Origin: Rhynchopus sp. YZ270_cl-10
Taxonomy: Eukaryota > Euglenozoa > Diplonemea > Diplonemida > Diplonemidae
Direction: 5' to 3'
Assembly: GCA_964035575.1 (NCBI GenBank)
Contig: OZ037866.1
Coordinates: forward strand, 558,001-622,000
Length of the DNA: 64,000 bases
A program made the translations under genes and the position numbers. Numbering within the stretch: the stretch's first letter is position 1; every line of letters starts with the position of its first letter. Shown in pieces: positions 1 through 11,676 of this stretch. The notes beneath the pieces were generated by a model, which was not told the origin of the DNA, made no database searches, and worked only from the letters and a program-made list of their open reading frames with translations.

Positions 1-2
1 TG

Positions 3-1226
3 TGCACCTCTTGGGAAGGGTGGTTGCGTACAGCCGAACTGCCTGCGGATTATGCACAAACCGAATCATTCAACTATACTTGCGGTGATGCCGATGGTAT
101 GTCCCATACGTTCACTGCTAAGGGGAGAAAGGAGCCATCTGTAGACACACCAAAACACTTTATTCTCCTTGCCGACATCGGCGCCAACGAGAACGCCTCC
201 GCATTGTCCACCTACCTTTCCGGTGATGGTTCTGATGTCCGCAAGCGCGCCGACTTTGCTCTTCTCATTGGTGACATCGCATATGCTAATGGAAATCAAA
301 GCATTTGGGATGATTTCTGTCGTCTCTGGGAGCCCCTCCTCTCTAGCCTCCCGGGTCTCTTTTCTCCAGGCAATCATGATGGGGATTGGGTCTACGGAAA
401 CAACTACAACCTGCCTGAGTCCGCCTGGGTTGGGGGTGGCGAATCCGGCATGGCCTATAGCAAACGCTTTCCTGGACCTGGACCGGCAGTGCGATTTGAA
501 TCTCCACATCCCAATGTGGGGGCAATGGAGTCGACCGCGTATTGGTGGGCTACGCAGTATGGTGGGATGTATATGATTGCGACATCTTCTGTGCATGATT
601 TTGAGGAGGGTAGTCCTCAGTATGCGTGGCTAGAGGCAGAGCTGGCTAAAGCGAATACGGCGGAAAGTAGGTCCGCCTACCCTTGGGTGATTGTGACGAA
701 CCATTTCCCGATGTACTGCACCATCGATGATTGTTTCTGTGGGAACTACACTGCTGCAGCGAGGAAGCAGCTATGCGAACCGGGCCGCGATGGGAAGAAC
801 ATTCCGGGTATTTTGGAGATCAATGCTGTGCGCATTAAGGACGCATTCGAAGGGTTGTTGCTGACGCATAAGGTGGATCTCTTCCTTGCAGGCCATGAGC
901 ATGCTTATGAGAGAACCAAGCCGGTCGCAAATTTGATCGTACCAGACTCCTGCAAAGACAGCACCTCGGTGTTTAAAGACCCCGGCGCGCCCCTGCACGT
1001 CATGGCAGGAACCGGAGGAGGCTCGCCAGACAGCAAATGGCGTGACAAAAACGCCTTCAGTTGGTCGGTGACCCGCAGTGACGATAGCTTCGATGATACC
1101 ACCCCATATGGGCTGGTGGAGTTTACCCTGTCAGAGGGGAATACGAACCTCACAGGGGTGTACACGAATATCGCAAAAGGGGTGCGTGTGGTGAAGGACA
1201 CCTTCACGTTGTTGAAAACATTGTGA
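3..1226 (+). CDS. Purple acid phosphatase / metallophosphoesterase, 5'-truncated by window edge
   Basis: This encodes the C-terminal ~407 residues of a calcineurin-like metallophosphoesterase of the purple acid phosphatase type, which hydrolyses phosphomonoesters with a two-metal centre. The metal-ligand motifs occur in family order: ADIG (about 171-182), GDIAY (about 270-284), GNHD (369-380), TNHFPMYC (about 699) and GHEHAYERT (about 891). The frame is open to the window edge, so the true start, probably with a signal peptide, lies upstream; the first in-window ATG falls inside the domain. The tail after GHEH has the glycine-rich turn (GTGGGSP) usual in these enzymes. Many NxT/NxS sites fit a secreted or lysosomal enzyme. 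No intron is needed in the visible part. The family is certain; whether it acts on phosphate esters or on tyrosine phosphate is not visible. Confidence 0.9.
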   Translation, partial: CTSWEGWLRTAELPADYAQTESFNYTCGDADGMSHTFTAKGRKEPSVDTPKHFILLADIGANENASALSTYLSGDGSDVRKRADFALLIGDIAYANGNQSIWDDFCRLWEPLLSSLPGLFSPGNHDGDWVYGNNYNLPESAWVGGGESGMAYSKRFPGPGPAVRFESPHPNVGAMESTAYWWATQYGGMYMIATSSVHDFEEGSPQYAWLEAELAKANTAESRSAYPWVIVTNHFPMYCTIDDCFCGNYTAAARKQLCEPGRDGKNIPGILEINAVRIKDAFEGLLLTHKVDLFLAGHEHAYERTKPVANLIVPDSCKDSTSVFKDPGAPLHVMAGTGGGSPDSKWRDKNAFSWSVTRSDDSFDDTTPYGLVEFTLSEGNTNLTGVYTNIAKGVRVVKDTFTLLKTL

Positions 1227-4006
1227 AAGAAAAATATTGTAAAAAAGATGTTTTTTTTTTGTTATTCTGCCCCATACAACAGTGCCAAGAGAAGCTTCGA
1301 TATACATTCTCACACTGTGTTGTTTGGTGACTAAGTACGAGGGGGCTTAGAATCATCTGGCAAAGCTTTTTATTTTATTTTTTCCTTCCTCCCACCATGC
1401 TGTCCTCTAAATCGGATTTAGGATTCAGGATTTTCTATAAGAAAATTTTATAAGAAAATTTTATTTTTGCCAGTGAAAAATTTTCATATGGATATGGGGC
1501 AGTGTCTTTTTTAGGGAGGTCGGAATAATTTCCTGGTAGAACAGTGGTTGAACCACGGGAGTACCCTGGGGAACTGAGTTACTGACCGCACCGTGAAATC
1601 CCAGGCTGTCCCCTAATTTTTTTTGCCTGCGGCGCCATTATTTATTACTTTTTTGCTCCGCAAAAAAGGGTTCGTTGACTGGCTCTGTAGTGTAAAAACC
1701 TGCTACATTTTACACCGTACCCTATTATTTTTTCGCCTGCGGCGCCATTTTGTGTTATTCCTTTTGCTCCGCAAAAGGAAAATAAAATACAGTTCCCTAT
1801 GTCCCCAATGTCTTCGCTGGTCAGAACTGAAAAAACATCTTGGGGGAAACACAAACCGACCCCAAAAATCTTGAAATCTGATTCTTGGATAAGGCACTGT
1901 GGTGGGGAGAAAAATGTGACCACCCCGCACTGCGGGCCTACAACAACAAAAAAATATCTTCTCCTGTTGTGCGCAAAAAATTTTCGCGCGCAGCGCGAAA
2001 ATTTTTTTTTCTATAAGAAAATTTTGAGATTTAAAAATCAGAAAAATCCTGATTTTTCCGGGATTTAAGGACATGCTTGCCTCCCACCCTTTTTAACCAG
2101 TGCGCCTTTTTTTTTTTCGCTATTTCATTCAGGGTATAAGCTTGGATTTTGGATTTTTTCCAGAATTAGGTTTTTTGAATTTTTTTTTTTTTGGTGGGGT
2201 TATAGACCAGCCCCGCCGCCAGGATTTTGGGTTTTGAAAAAGTGCTGTTGATGGTCCAAAAAAAAATTTTCGCGCTTCGCGCGAAAACCCCTGCAAAGCT
2301 CCTTCGTCGTGGCCTCCGGCGGAGAGATGCATGTTCCCCAAGCCCGGTCAGAGTTCCTCCGAATCAGCGACATTTGCTCTTTCCTCTCACCATGCTGTAC
2401 ATTGTACTCTACGGTGGCCGTCCACAAGCCGTAGTGGGTGTCAGCCTTCTTATCAGTAAGCAGCGGTCATGGTACCCAAAGGTTCCTGGCGAAGCCACGG
2501 TACGCAACATTTTTAAAAAATGTTCCCATAAAATGGAACTGCGTTGGTGGGAGCTGCTTGCGCCGCAGGCGCACGGTACGCAACTTTTTTTTTTCCAACA
2601 CCCGATTTTGACTTTTTTGGGATGTTTGAGCACTCACCTCTCCATATCTTCTTCTCCTGAGATTTTTTGACAAGTAGAACGGGTCTGAACCACTCAACAG
2701 AACTTTTTTTTTTTTTTTTTTTTCCCCCGAAAAATTTCAGAATTAGGTTTTTGAACCTAATTCTGAGTACCAAGCTAATACCCTGATTTCATTGCTAAAA
2801 AAAATTCCCCCTTTTTGGTCCGGGAGGTTTCATTTTTCAAGATATATTTTTGTTTCTTCTTTTAGTTGGGGTAGGTTGTCGATAGCTCAAACGAAAGAAA
2901 TAAAAATACCTCTTTGGCTCTTGCTGACACATTGTGTGAAACAGCACACTGGTTTTCAGCTTTTTGGAGAGTTTTTTTTTTGTCGAAAAAATAATTATCG
3001 AAAAAGAAAACAAAATCACCAAAAAAAAATCCTGTTTTTTCCCCTTTTGATATCGGGTAGTATAGTGTAGCCCCATCCTCGGGTAGGGATAGATGCAGAC
3101 GTGCTCATGGTACTGCGTCTTCATCATCACGGTCCTCGGGGATAGCGACACTAATACGACTCAAAAGATTTTCACCAAAAATATAAAAAATACTGTTCCC
3201 TCTCTCTACTCCCCCACGGTGCCTGAGGTGCTTTGTTGTTGACGAAAAAAAGGGTGGAGGATAATTTCCACCTTGGCACAAAACAGAATCGAGGTCACTG
3301 TTATATTTTTTTTTTTTTAATCCGTGTGACTAAACAACGAGAGGCTCAGCACGACCTTTGTGTCATCCTCATGCAATGTGTGGCAGAGTTTTTCTGCATT
3401 TTCTTATCCGTATTGGCGACTTAGAGGCAGTATGGCTTGGGTCAGCCTTGTCGTTGATTCAACTGACCCTACCGCAACTCCAGAAGCAATACGCGTTGTG
3501 CTGTACGACGAGAACACCCATCTTCTCCCGCCCCCCCTTTTTTTGGTTTGTTTGCCCTGGCATTTGCCCTGTCCCCTCTCTTTCCCTCCTGGATAGTGAA
3601 GCATGTCTGAACTGGCAGTTTCACTAAAACCAATTTCAAAAATAAAGCAAAACCCCCCTCCCTACAAGCCCAATTTTACTAACCCACCCCACACAATAAA
3701 AAACGTTTTGTTCGGAAAAAAAGAACAAAAACCCAAAGCAATGCAGAGAAAACCTACCATTTTTTTTTATCCAATTTTTTTTCATTAACACCCAACCTCC
3801 AAGAGAAGAAAAATACACTGAAAAACCACCTTCTTTTCCCCTGATTCAATTCCTTTTCTTAAATTTATTTCCCCCCCCACAATTTTTGATTCTTTGATTC
3901 TTTTCCACCAACTCCAACAAACCTCTCATTTTTTTCTTCCTTTTTTTTTTTTCTAATGTAGCTTCCCCCCCCTCCCCTCTCCCTCTCCCTCTCTTTCCTT
4001 TAACCA
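1227..4006. other. Intergenic AT-rich repeat region, no gene seen
   Basis: About 2.8 kb without a convincing gene; the open frames are short and full of homopolymers. It holds a direct repeat pair (about 1626-1675 and 1735-1782) sharing GCCTGCGGCGCCATT and TTTGCTCCGCAAAA, two GC hairpins (about 1984 and 2267), one arm of a dispersed repeat (2468-2508, inverted copy at 23641-23683), and degenerate matches to the short CTAAG/CTTAG stem-loop element (1327-1372 and 3327-3380). A weak family-A match lies at about 3126-3176. The last 150 bases before the next gene are strongly pyrimidine-rich. Confidence 0.6.
2468..2508 (-). repeat. Dispersed repeat, copy 1 (inverted relative to 23.6 kb)
   Basis: The reverse complement of this stretch matches 23641-23683 almost base for base over about 40 bases (core GTACCGTGGCTTCGCCAGGA). 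A second shared block, CGTACCGTGCGCCTG, lies near both (about 2562-2580 and 23555-23572). The pair marks the ends or the interior of an unrecognised repeat family. Confidence 0.75.
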
Positions 4007-5779
4007 ATGAGCACTTCAGCATATCCTGTTATATTGATACAGCATGTTGCTTCTGGGGATGGAGTGTGTTGTGTGAAGAGGGGGGTTAGGCCTTTGGTGT
4101 ATGAGGCACTTGATGGGTCGTCACATGCGACCCTGCTACCGGCCACCCCCACGACATCTGCACCCCTCTGGGAGGTCACCTCACACGGCATCACCGAACG
4201 CTCCTCTTCAGCCCCCACCTCCCCCACCTCCCCCACCCCGCAACGCTGCCACCCACTGCCCTGGAACGCAACCTTCACCAACTTCGCGCTAAAGAGAATC
4301 CCCCTTGCTCTCTGGGGCGACGATCTACGGCAATATGCATTACATATCTCAGTCGATTCACGCCCTCTGTGGAGAAGCAGCTGTGGGCACACCTGGCCGC
4401 GAGGGGTTAACCGGGTTGCTGTTGTGGAGGTGCCTACCGAACTCCACGTTGTCTCATCAGGGTTGACCGGGCTGTACCGACTCTGTGAAGATCCTGGACG
4501 ACGATGTGAAGGGCTACCCCTATGGGCTTCTCCAGTACGGACACCTCAAGGGGAGACAGGGCAGTTGTTGTTGGAAGGGGGAGGGGGAGGGGGAGGGGGA
4601 GATGAGGTTCGTGAGGTGCGTTGTTTTCACTCCCGCTGGGCGGTTGTGGAAACTAAGCGTCCGGCGGTGAATGACTCACGGAGTGCGAACACCGCCCCGC
4701 AGGTTTTGTTGCATTCACCCAGATTGGTTAGAAATGAGGCTAAGGGGCGGAAAGGAGGAGACCTGACCTGGCCGAACAAAGATACGACACTCTGCAATGG
4801 GCAGTGGCATAACGACAATGTGGCAACACCAATCCGAATCTTCGCAGTGCAATTTCCTAAGGAACCGAAAATTCACTTTGATTCTTGGGTTTCTCCGCAT
4901 GTTGCTATTAATGTGTCGCGATCGGAAGGGAAATGCGGTCGAAAAGGCAAGGATGGGGTAAAGGAGACAACAGCGTTAATCAAACTGTCAGGTAGGGAAC
5001 TGTCTTATGCGCCGTTCACGCCTAATGCGCCTCAGAAAACAACGCGGAGGCACATTCCTCAGCCGCGTGGGGCGGAGTTTCGCAGACACCGGGTTTCATC
5101 TGCACGGACCCATCCAGGTAGTGTCGCTGTAGAGATATCCAAAAGCCTCCTCACTGCGAAGCCCCCCCCGCAGCGACCGTTCTCACCACTGCGGATCACT
5201 CAGAAGGCGAGGCAGACTGGGCTTCCGGAGTTGGAGTGGGGGGTGCAGCACACCAAGCCCATTCCCGCAACCACGCCACTACAACGGTTTGAAGGAACGA
5301 TACCAACGCATTCTCGCGCCGCCTCAGCAAAGGTTGTCAAACAGTCTTTCACCCACACTGAATGTGTTCTCGCATGGAAGGAAACACTGCGACGTCAGGA
5401 GCTGCTTGAGAGGAAGATGGAGGAGGCAGGGAGGGAAGCGATCACACCGCCGCCTCCTGTGGTAGTAGCACCCACTCTGGGGCAGGCGGAGGAGATGTCG
5501 GTGCGATCTAAGATAGACCGTCATGCACAGCAAATGGCAGCCCTGCAAGAAGCCCTGCTATGCAAAGGAGGGGAGGCCCCGAAGGAAAAAGGGGCAACGC
5601 AGAGCACCGCAAAGTGCACCACAGCACCATGCACCTCTGATGCACGAATGGAAGCGTCCAATGGATTCCCCGCCCTCACCGACCGCCTTCCGTACACTGC
5701 CGTAGACCGCATCCCCATCTCACAATGCCACGTCACGTTACGACCCAGATTCTTTGCCGAAGAAAGCGGGGTGTACTGA
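4007..5779 (+). CDS. Unrecognised 590-aa protein
   Basis: I do not recognise this protein. It is a long single frame beginning at an ATG after a pyrimidine-rich stretch and AACC, like other starts in the window. The N-terminal ~130 residues (MSTSAYPVILIQH...) are rich in Pro, Ser and Thr. Residues about 195-202 are a glycine run encoded by GGGGGA repeats. The middle is basic and Ser/Pro-rich. A charged, probably helical or coiled-coil stretch lies near residues 455-475 (WKETLRRQELLERKMEEAGR). There is no membrane segment or signal peptide. Composition is close to the other coding regions, and no in-frame stop interrupts 1.77 kb, which argues for a real gene. An intron inside the low-complexity parts cannot be excluded. 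It could be a cytoskeletal or scaffold protein, but nothing shows that. Confidence 0.7.
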   Translation: MSTSAYPVILIQHVASGDGVCCVKRGVRPLVYEALDGSSHATLLPATPTTSAPLWEVTSHGITERSSSAPTSPTSPTPQRCHPLPWNATFTNFALKRIPLALWGDDLRQYALHISVDSRPLWRSSCGHTWPRGVNRVAVVEVPTELHVVSSGLTGLYRLCEDPGRRCEGLPLWASPVRTPQGETGQLLLEGGGGGGGGDEVREVRCFHSRWAVVETKRPAVNDSRSANTAPQVLLHSPRLVRNEAKGRKGGDLTWPNKDTTLCNGQWHNDNVATPIRIFAVQFPKEPKIHFDSWVSPHVAINVSRSEGKCGRKGKDGVKETTALIKLSGRELSYAPFTPNAPQKTTRRHIPQPRGAEFRRHRVSSARTHPGSVAVEISKSLLTAKPPPQRPFSPLRITQKARQTGLPELEWGVQHTKPIPATTPLQRFEGTIPTHSRAASAKVVKQSFTHTECVLAWKETLRRQELLERKMEEAGREAITPPPPVVVAPTLGQAEEMSVRSKIDRHAQQMAALQEALLCKGGEAPKEKGATQSTAKCTTAPCTSDARMEASNGFPALTDRLPYTAVDRIPISQCHVTLRPRFFAEESGVY

Positions 5780-6187
5780 GAAGGAGAATTAGGGGTACAA
5801 AAGGGGGGTGGGTTGGGTAGGGGCGTTGGAGAAGCAAGGCTTAAGGTGTTTCCATTTACACGGAAACTCCCTATGTGCCTCCCCCTAGTCTGAGTGCTTC
5901 TTTTTGAGTGATGTCTTTTCTCTGCAGATAAATAAAAAAGGTTGTTTTTTCTCTCTCTCCCCCATGATGCGCTATTTTGATGGATTCTGTGAAAGGGAGA
6001 AAAGAAATGTGGATATCCTGGGATAGTTCGGTTCATTTTACCAATATTTTTTTCTGCTTTCAAATTAATGGGTGGATTACTAGGGGGGGGTTGTTCTTAT
6101 GTCTTTTTTGACAGCTCTGGGGGGGGGAAGGGGTTTATCTGCTGGCTTCGATGGTTTCGCATCAAAGCGACTCTTTTTGTTGGTACT

Positions 6188-6222
6188 CTGTCACGAGAGG
6201 GCTGTTGTATTTCAAGTTTGTT
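6188..6222 (+). repeat. Family-B short element, copy 1
   Basis: Match to the six-copy consensus built from ACACTGTCACGAG and GGGCTTTGTATTTCAAGTC. This copy reads CTCTGTCACGAG, then GGGCTGTTGTATTTCAAGT. It lies in non-coding DNA. Other copies: 15.5, 34.8, 42.2, 47.4 and 54.0 kb, all on the + strand. Confidence 0.75.
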
Positions 6223-6473
6223 TCCTCCATTCCGGCTAGAGTATGGGAAGGGTACAGCGAGGCTGGACACGGAGAAGGGGAAGAGAGAGAGGGAGAAGAT
6301 GGCATGCTCAAACACTGCACCTTTTTGGATGATATCTGACAGCTTTAGATGGTGTTTGTGGAGAAAGGGAAAGGGAAGATGGGGGAGGTGGGAGGGGAGG
6401 GGCTGGCCTTTGTTGGAATAATCGCAGTAAGGGAGGATCCGGCGTTTTATTCTTCTTTCTGGCTTGTTGCATT

Positions 6474-6613
6474 TTTGTCGTTGTCAATGCTTCTGTCTCC
6501 CTTAGGGGTGGCATTGAGTGCAAAATCGTTTGTTTGTCCTTTTGGGCAAACAAACGGTGACATCGATTTTCTGCAAAAGAGAAGCCAAAGGAAGCTGGGT
6601 GTCTTGCGAACAC
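6474..6613 (+). repeat. Duplicated ~140-bp block with hairpin, copy 1
   Basis: Near-identical to 7458-7600. It contains a hairpin with a 13-bp stem: CGTTTGTTTGTCC, loop TTTT, GGGCAAACAAACG. Outside the stem the copies match closely, running from GTCAATGCTTCTGTCTCCCT to GCTGGGTGTCTTGCGAAC. Confidence 0.85.
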
Positions 6614-7457
6614 ACGAGGGAAATGGTACGAGTAGTGCTGTTATGCCGGCTGGTAGTGGTCAGCATGGGGACGATAAATGTGTGTTTTGTGCCTCTTTCT
6701 CATGCACAATGGTGTAGGTGTACGGGGTTTACTCCAAATCAGCAGTGTGGTGCGAAGGGGGGGCTGTGTGCGGACCGAACACCCTTCCCAGTGCAGCTGT
6801 GTGACGGGCCAGGGTTCTTTCAGGACCCCGGGCACTCCACAGATGCACACTGCTTTTCTTTGCTTTGCTCATCCATGCAATGTTTAGCAGGGGAGATGCT
6901 TGATCTGGACTCTCTCTGTACTCTTGATGTGAAGGTGTTGTGGGGGTTGGGGTGCAACGCTTCAGCAGTAAGGCCGATGTGGGGGTGGGATCGGGGTTTC
7001 GCCTTGGCTGTGGGACGCAGAGCCTCCTACAAAGCATGCATCCATTGATGGTTTGTGTGCACAGCCTATCATTCGTAGGATCATCTGAGGACAATGTACT
7101 GCCAAACAACCCAATGATTTTCGGGCACTCTGCAGTTGTTGTGGGGTGGGTATGGGGGTTCTATGTACACACACACACTCCTGCTTGGACTGCCCATGCA
7201 GTGAGGGGTATAGTTGTGTGCACTGTGCGTCACACCAGGTCGACGCTTTTTCCTCCCTGTTGTGTTGTGTTCACATAACGCAACAGGGATGTGCAACACT
7301 GTGGTAAGGTCTATCATCCTGGGTTGGTTTTGTGCATGCTGACAAAAAACGGCGGTTCTCCAGCAGCGAGAGAGGGGGAGAGGAGAGAGGTTGGTCCCCA
7401 CCCCATGCTTCCCTTTAGCTCTCTCTCTATGCACCACCTTCGTGAGGTGTGTTGTTT

Positions 7458-7600
7458 TGTCGTTGTCAATGCTTCTGTCTCCCTTAGGGGTGGCATTGAG
7501 TGCAAAATCGTTTTTTTTTTGTCCTTGGGCAAAAAAAAACGGTGACATCGATTTTCTGCAAAAGAGAAGCCAAGGGAAGCTGGGTGTCTTGCGAACATAC
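7458..7600 (+). repeat. Duplicated ~140-bp block with hairpin, copy 2
   Basis: Second copy of the 6.5-kb block. Its stem has a T tract facing an A tract, with the inner GTCC/GGGC kept, so pairing is preserved although both sides changed (see findings). Confidence 0.85.
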
Positions 7601-8507
7601 TGGTGTGCTCTGTTTGGTCTCCAAGCGTGGTGATGATGTTGCAAATTGGCTGCAGGGGTCCTAAGGGGATATGGGGGGAAGATGGGGTGTGAAAGGGGGG
7701 GTGTGTGCAGGTCTCGATTTCAATCCTGAGGAATAGTTGTTGGCACGACATCGTTGAGGGGACTATCGTATACCACATAACCTGGCTGTGGGTAGGGGGG
7801 GTAGGGCATTGTTAGTATTTAGGTTTTTCACCCTTTTTGTCGGTTTCAGTAGTAAAGGAGCATGAAAAACGGGGTTCGGAGGTGTATCTCGAGGAGGTTC
7901 GAGAGGTAATGTAGGGGAGGGGGGAGAGGGTGTGTGAGTGGCGGCTCAACTCCGATGGCTTGTTCCACTGTGGTGTTCATGCTGTGGTTGTCACTACGCG
8001 TGGGGTAAGGACGATGGCACCGCATCTTAGAGAGAGGTGAGAGAGATTAGAGCACGACGAAGGGTGCTACAGTGCGGTGGGATTCTGCGGGGGCACTGGG
8101 GGAGTGTGGAGGGTTGCACGGGAAAGGGAATGGGGATGGGTCACCCGGGATGGGTGGTTTAGTGTCGAGTAAGCGAGGTGTTGTTGCTTGTTCTGCGCGA
8201 TTTTGACCGCAATACAAGTCGCTTTTATTGAGTCGAATTTTGGTCAACTTGGGCTATCTCTGCTCTCTACTGTGACCACTATTCAAACGACGACTACCAC
8301 AGGGCCCCGGGGACATGGCACTTCTGTGCGTATCTGAGAAAATGTTTTAGTGTACGCGAAGACGCTTCTCGTGCTCCCGCTCCTCGCACTGCATCAGTGC
8401 AACAAGTTAGACCTATGCGTCTGGGGGGTTTGGGGTTCCAAACCTTTGCACATAGTGCGCTGGGGTTTGCACTAACTGAACTCTCGATTTTTTTTTTCTC
8501 CTTTGGG

Positions 8508-8985
8508 GTCAGCCCAAGGGCTTAACATCCTTGCCACACTCATGGCGTCGTCTGTATTGCCTCCCGTAGGCTGCAGGGGTGTGCGGGACTATCCTGTTTA
8601 GTCCTGAGGGGCTGGTGGCTTGTGGTCCCATGTTATGAAGGGCACAGTACTAGGAGAATGAAACAGCAACCAACAGTCAGGCCAGAGCCTGCTCTGCCAC
8701 ACCTTGAGGATATGGTGTGCCTGTCAGGACGTCCAATGGAAAGCCCTAAGAGAGGGTGAGGCCACTGTCGGACAGCATGGGATGCCAAGAGAGAAAAGTT
8801 GTGTTTCCCCCTGTGCTCTCTTGTCTCGACAATCGTTGCCAAGGGTTGGGTGGAGCGAACATGAGTGCCTTTAAGCTCAGAACTCTGGTGGGCCGCTCAC
8901 CGACGAGCGGTTGTTGCACGGCCCCCGTTCACACTAAGTCACTCAGTTTCATTTTCACATCTTCTGTTGTTGGCCACACGGTGCT
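8508..8985. repeat. ~480-bp dispersed duplication, copy 1
   Basis: Same orientation and only scattered differences relative to 14828-15317. Both begin at TCAGCCCAAGGGCTT and run through GGCACAGTACTAGGAGAATG and CATCTTCTGTTGTTGG. The frames inside (a minus-strand frame of ~69 aa is shared by both) show no known domain. Confidence 0.85.
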
Positions 8986-10729
8986 TATCCTTTCATCCGG
9001 ACTTGGCATAGTACGTAAATCTTGTATCAATGAAGTGGTGTCCCAGCTTGCACGTTCGCTTCACATAATGCCTTTCGCGGCTGTGTGTGTATGTTTGAAA
9101 TCATGTTACGGTGTCCTGCCCAGTATTCTTTCACATCCTTGCTGCACAATGCACACTCACCGCACCGTGTGGGCCTATGCTCGTCACAGCCTCCATTGTG
9201 AGGGCGTCACGATGTTGCAGTTCATGCCTCCGCGGGCGTACTGTTCTGGCCAGCACAGACCTCGTGTCCGACCTTGTGGTGGGTATGGCGTGAGGTGTCT
9301 TCCCTTCCGCACAGCATGTGGTGGAACGGAGTGGGGTGGACAGGCCGTATTCGCTCATTGCTGTGAGGGACCTGCCTCGGTAGCAACCGATTCCAAGCCG
9401 GTGGGTGGTGCTTCTGAGGGCGCCAGGCAAGGCCTGTTTCGTACGGGATTGTGTCTAGGGGTGCTGATGTCTCGGTACGTTCGTCCGGCACTACCCTTCT
9501 GCTCATCCCGACACAACCGCACCTCACAAGTGAGATACGTGGCATTGGCGGTCCATGCAGTGTCATGCAGTGTCATGCAGTGCAGTGCCGTGGTGGTCCT
9601 GTTGGAAGGTGGCCCTGTTAGAAGCCAGTACGGTGCCTCGTCCTGCTAGATGTGTCTGCTGTTCTGCTGCTGTGCTCATTGGGTGTCGACGGCCGTGTCC
9701 CGCTTCCGACACTCCCCTCTCTGCGTGCTCGTGCCCTGCAGCGAGGACAGGTTGCGCTCACTCAGACGTGCCTCTCCTGTTGTGAGACGTCCACACACGG
9801 GTCTCTGTCGCGTGTTCGGTCTTCCTCTGGAACGCTTCGGCACCTCTGCTGGGGTGGCGCATGCTCGCCTGTTCTCTCGTCTGAGGATCCATCCCACTCA
9901 CGCTCCTCGCGTTTCTGACTCTTGTGCTGCTACGTGTCCTGCTTCGACGCAGACCAATGGGGACAGAGCTAGAGCTGAGGCTGTTCAACCCACTGAGCAC
10001 ATTGCTCTCCTCCTCGTGTCCGTACCTGCCTTCCCTGAGGTGCTGCTGTGCGACGTAGAGTACAGCAACAGGGAGCGGATACGGTGCTTCGATGTGTGCT
10101 TAGTTCACCACTCGGACGACGTCTGAGTCGGCGCCTTGCGCACCTCCCTCTTCCTCTTCCCGTGCTTCCATTGCGGGTGTGAGCGCTTACGCTGCGGTGT
10201 CTGCGACTGTGCCTCCTCTCGCGCACCGTCGAGCAGCTTGTCGCTTGTCTGCACTCCTTTCATCGACATCTGGCCAGGTCGCTTCCGCCCCGTCGGCACA
10301 GAACGCTCCGCAATAGTGTCTTGCACCTCCCAAGGAAGTCGCGTGTGTGCGTGCTTGCAGGTGTGTTGTTCACCTCCGGGAGCGTAGTGGTGACGTGCTG
10401 CGGTGGCGTGTGTGCACTTGCAGCGTTGCCATGCCTGAACGCTCCTGTGGTGTGTTGTTCCACGGGTCTGGGTCACCCGTCGCCATGTTCACACCAGCTG
10501 GGGTGAAGTTTAGGTTCAGGACAACACAATTGCGGAGACACTCAAGGGCACCAATACCGACAGACCAAATATCGCCAGGTCGGCAACAGTCACCATCAAT
10601 CTGCGTGTCCTGACTCCATAGCATACTTATCGCTAAATATGCCGTTTCCCCCGAAAAAAATTAGAATACCACGGCCAAAACTCCGCAAACAAATACGGGG
10701 GGGAGCGAAGTCTTCCAACTCCTCCGCCA

Positions 10730-11676
10730 TCAGCAGGAACACCTGTAACACCTCCGTTTCTCTTCGGCGTTAAACTCGGGTGCCTGTTCATGAAGAATCA
10801 TCAGCTTCTCAATAGCGCTGTGAGAAAGGCGGTGGCGTCTCTTTGCATAGATGTGGTCCAGGAGAGAGAATCCTCGTTCAACAACAACTGAACGGGAGTG
10901 CACGACCGCAGCCTCCAAAACGAGAGTATCCCCATTTTCCGTCTTGCAATGTTCAATAGCAGCATTGCGGAGATCAGCCCAGCTGTGGACACCCTGTCGT
11001 ACCAACCACGGAAGGCGCCAGCGAGTGCACTGAACCCCTCCGTGTTCTTAGTGCCAACTGCCCCCCAAGAAGCATCAACGATTCGCTGCGCTCGTCACTG
11101 GTCGCATTCGCCGACAGGAGGTTCGCCGATTTGTACCCATCCCCTCTGTTTTTCCAGCGCTTCAGCTGCTCCCTCCTAGCAGTGGCCAGCCCTTTTCTCC
11201 GCTTTGCTGTCAAAATAGCATTGCTTGACAAGACCCATTTTCGACCAAAAAGAAGTTCATCGCTGAGCACTGATGTTAAAAACTCTTTTTTATATTTGCC
11301 CCCTGACGGCCAGATCTTGCAAATAAAACCTGCTTGACCTCAGCACCTGTCCTGTGTGCTTGGTGGTTAGGCTTCCTGACTGCAGAAGCTGGCTCGTAAT
11401 TTTCTGGGTTTCCTGAAAATCGTGCAGCATCATGAGCCTGAGGACAGAGTAGGCGTCACGCAAGTCCCTCAGCACTGTCATGAGGTTTGCAAAGGACAGT
11501 TTTGTTTCTGTGTTTGCGCCAGTGGGCACCCCTTTGTCAGAAATGTTCATAAGAACAGATGGACCCTTCGAGGCTTCTTCCGCTGTCTCGATCCTCTTTG
11601 CGGAAGTAGCACACCACATAGTTTTACTCTCCTGGGCAAACGCAACACTTTTTGGGTTGATTGTCTTGTTTTTCAA
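10730..11676 (-). pseudogene. Broken hAT-type transposase
   Basis: Three minus-strand frames (11676-11290, 11270-10974, 11005-10730) follow one another and look like one frameshifted reading frame. The last carries VVVERGFSLLDHIYAKRRHR, matching the ERGFS...R.RL block of the C-terminal dimerisation region of hAT-type transposases and their zinc-finger-protein relatives. The first has a LRDLRDAYSVLRLMMLHDF stretch fitting the helical part of such proteins. At least two frame changes make it inactive. I did not find matching terminal repeats. It lies in the gene-poor region, consistent with old transposon debris. Confidence 0.55.

Larger units (their letters stand above)
5780..10729. other. GC-richer intergenic region with duplicated blocks, no convincing gene
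   Basis: About 5 kb with no frame I can defend as a gene. Composition changes from poly-A/T-rich to G-rich and then to balanced. It contains a duplicated ~140-bp block with a hairpin (about 6474-6613 and 7458-7600), one family-B element (6188-6222), and one copy of a ~480-bp segment found again at 14.8-15.3 kb. The 297-aa frame at 8756-9649 overlaps that duplicated segment and shows no domain, so I do not call it. Confidence 0.55.

Noticed and set aside
5521-6063. 180-aa minus-strand frame
   Set aside because: Antisense to the end of the 590-aa gene and its downstream pyrimidine-rich DNA; no domain.
8756-9649. 297-aa plus-strand frame
   Set aside because: It overlaps a dispersed duplication, has odd Cys/Ser/His composition and no domain, and the other frames are equally open.
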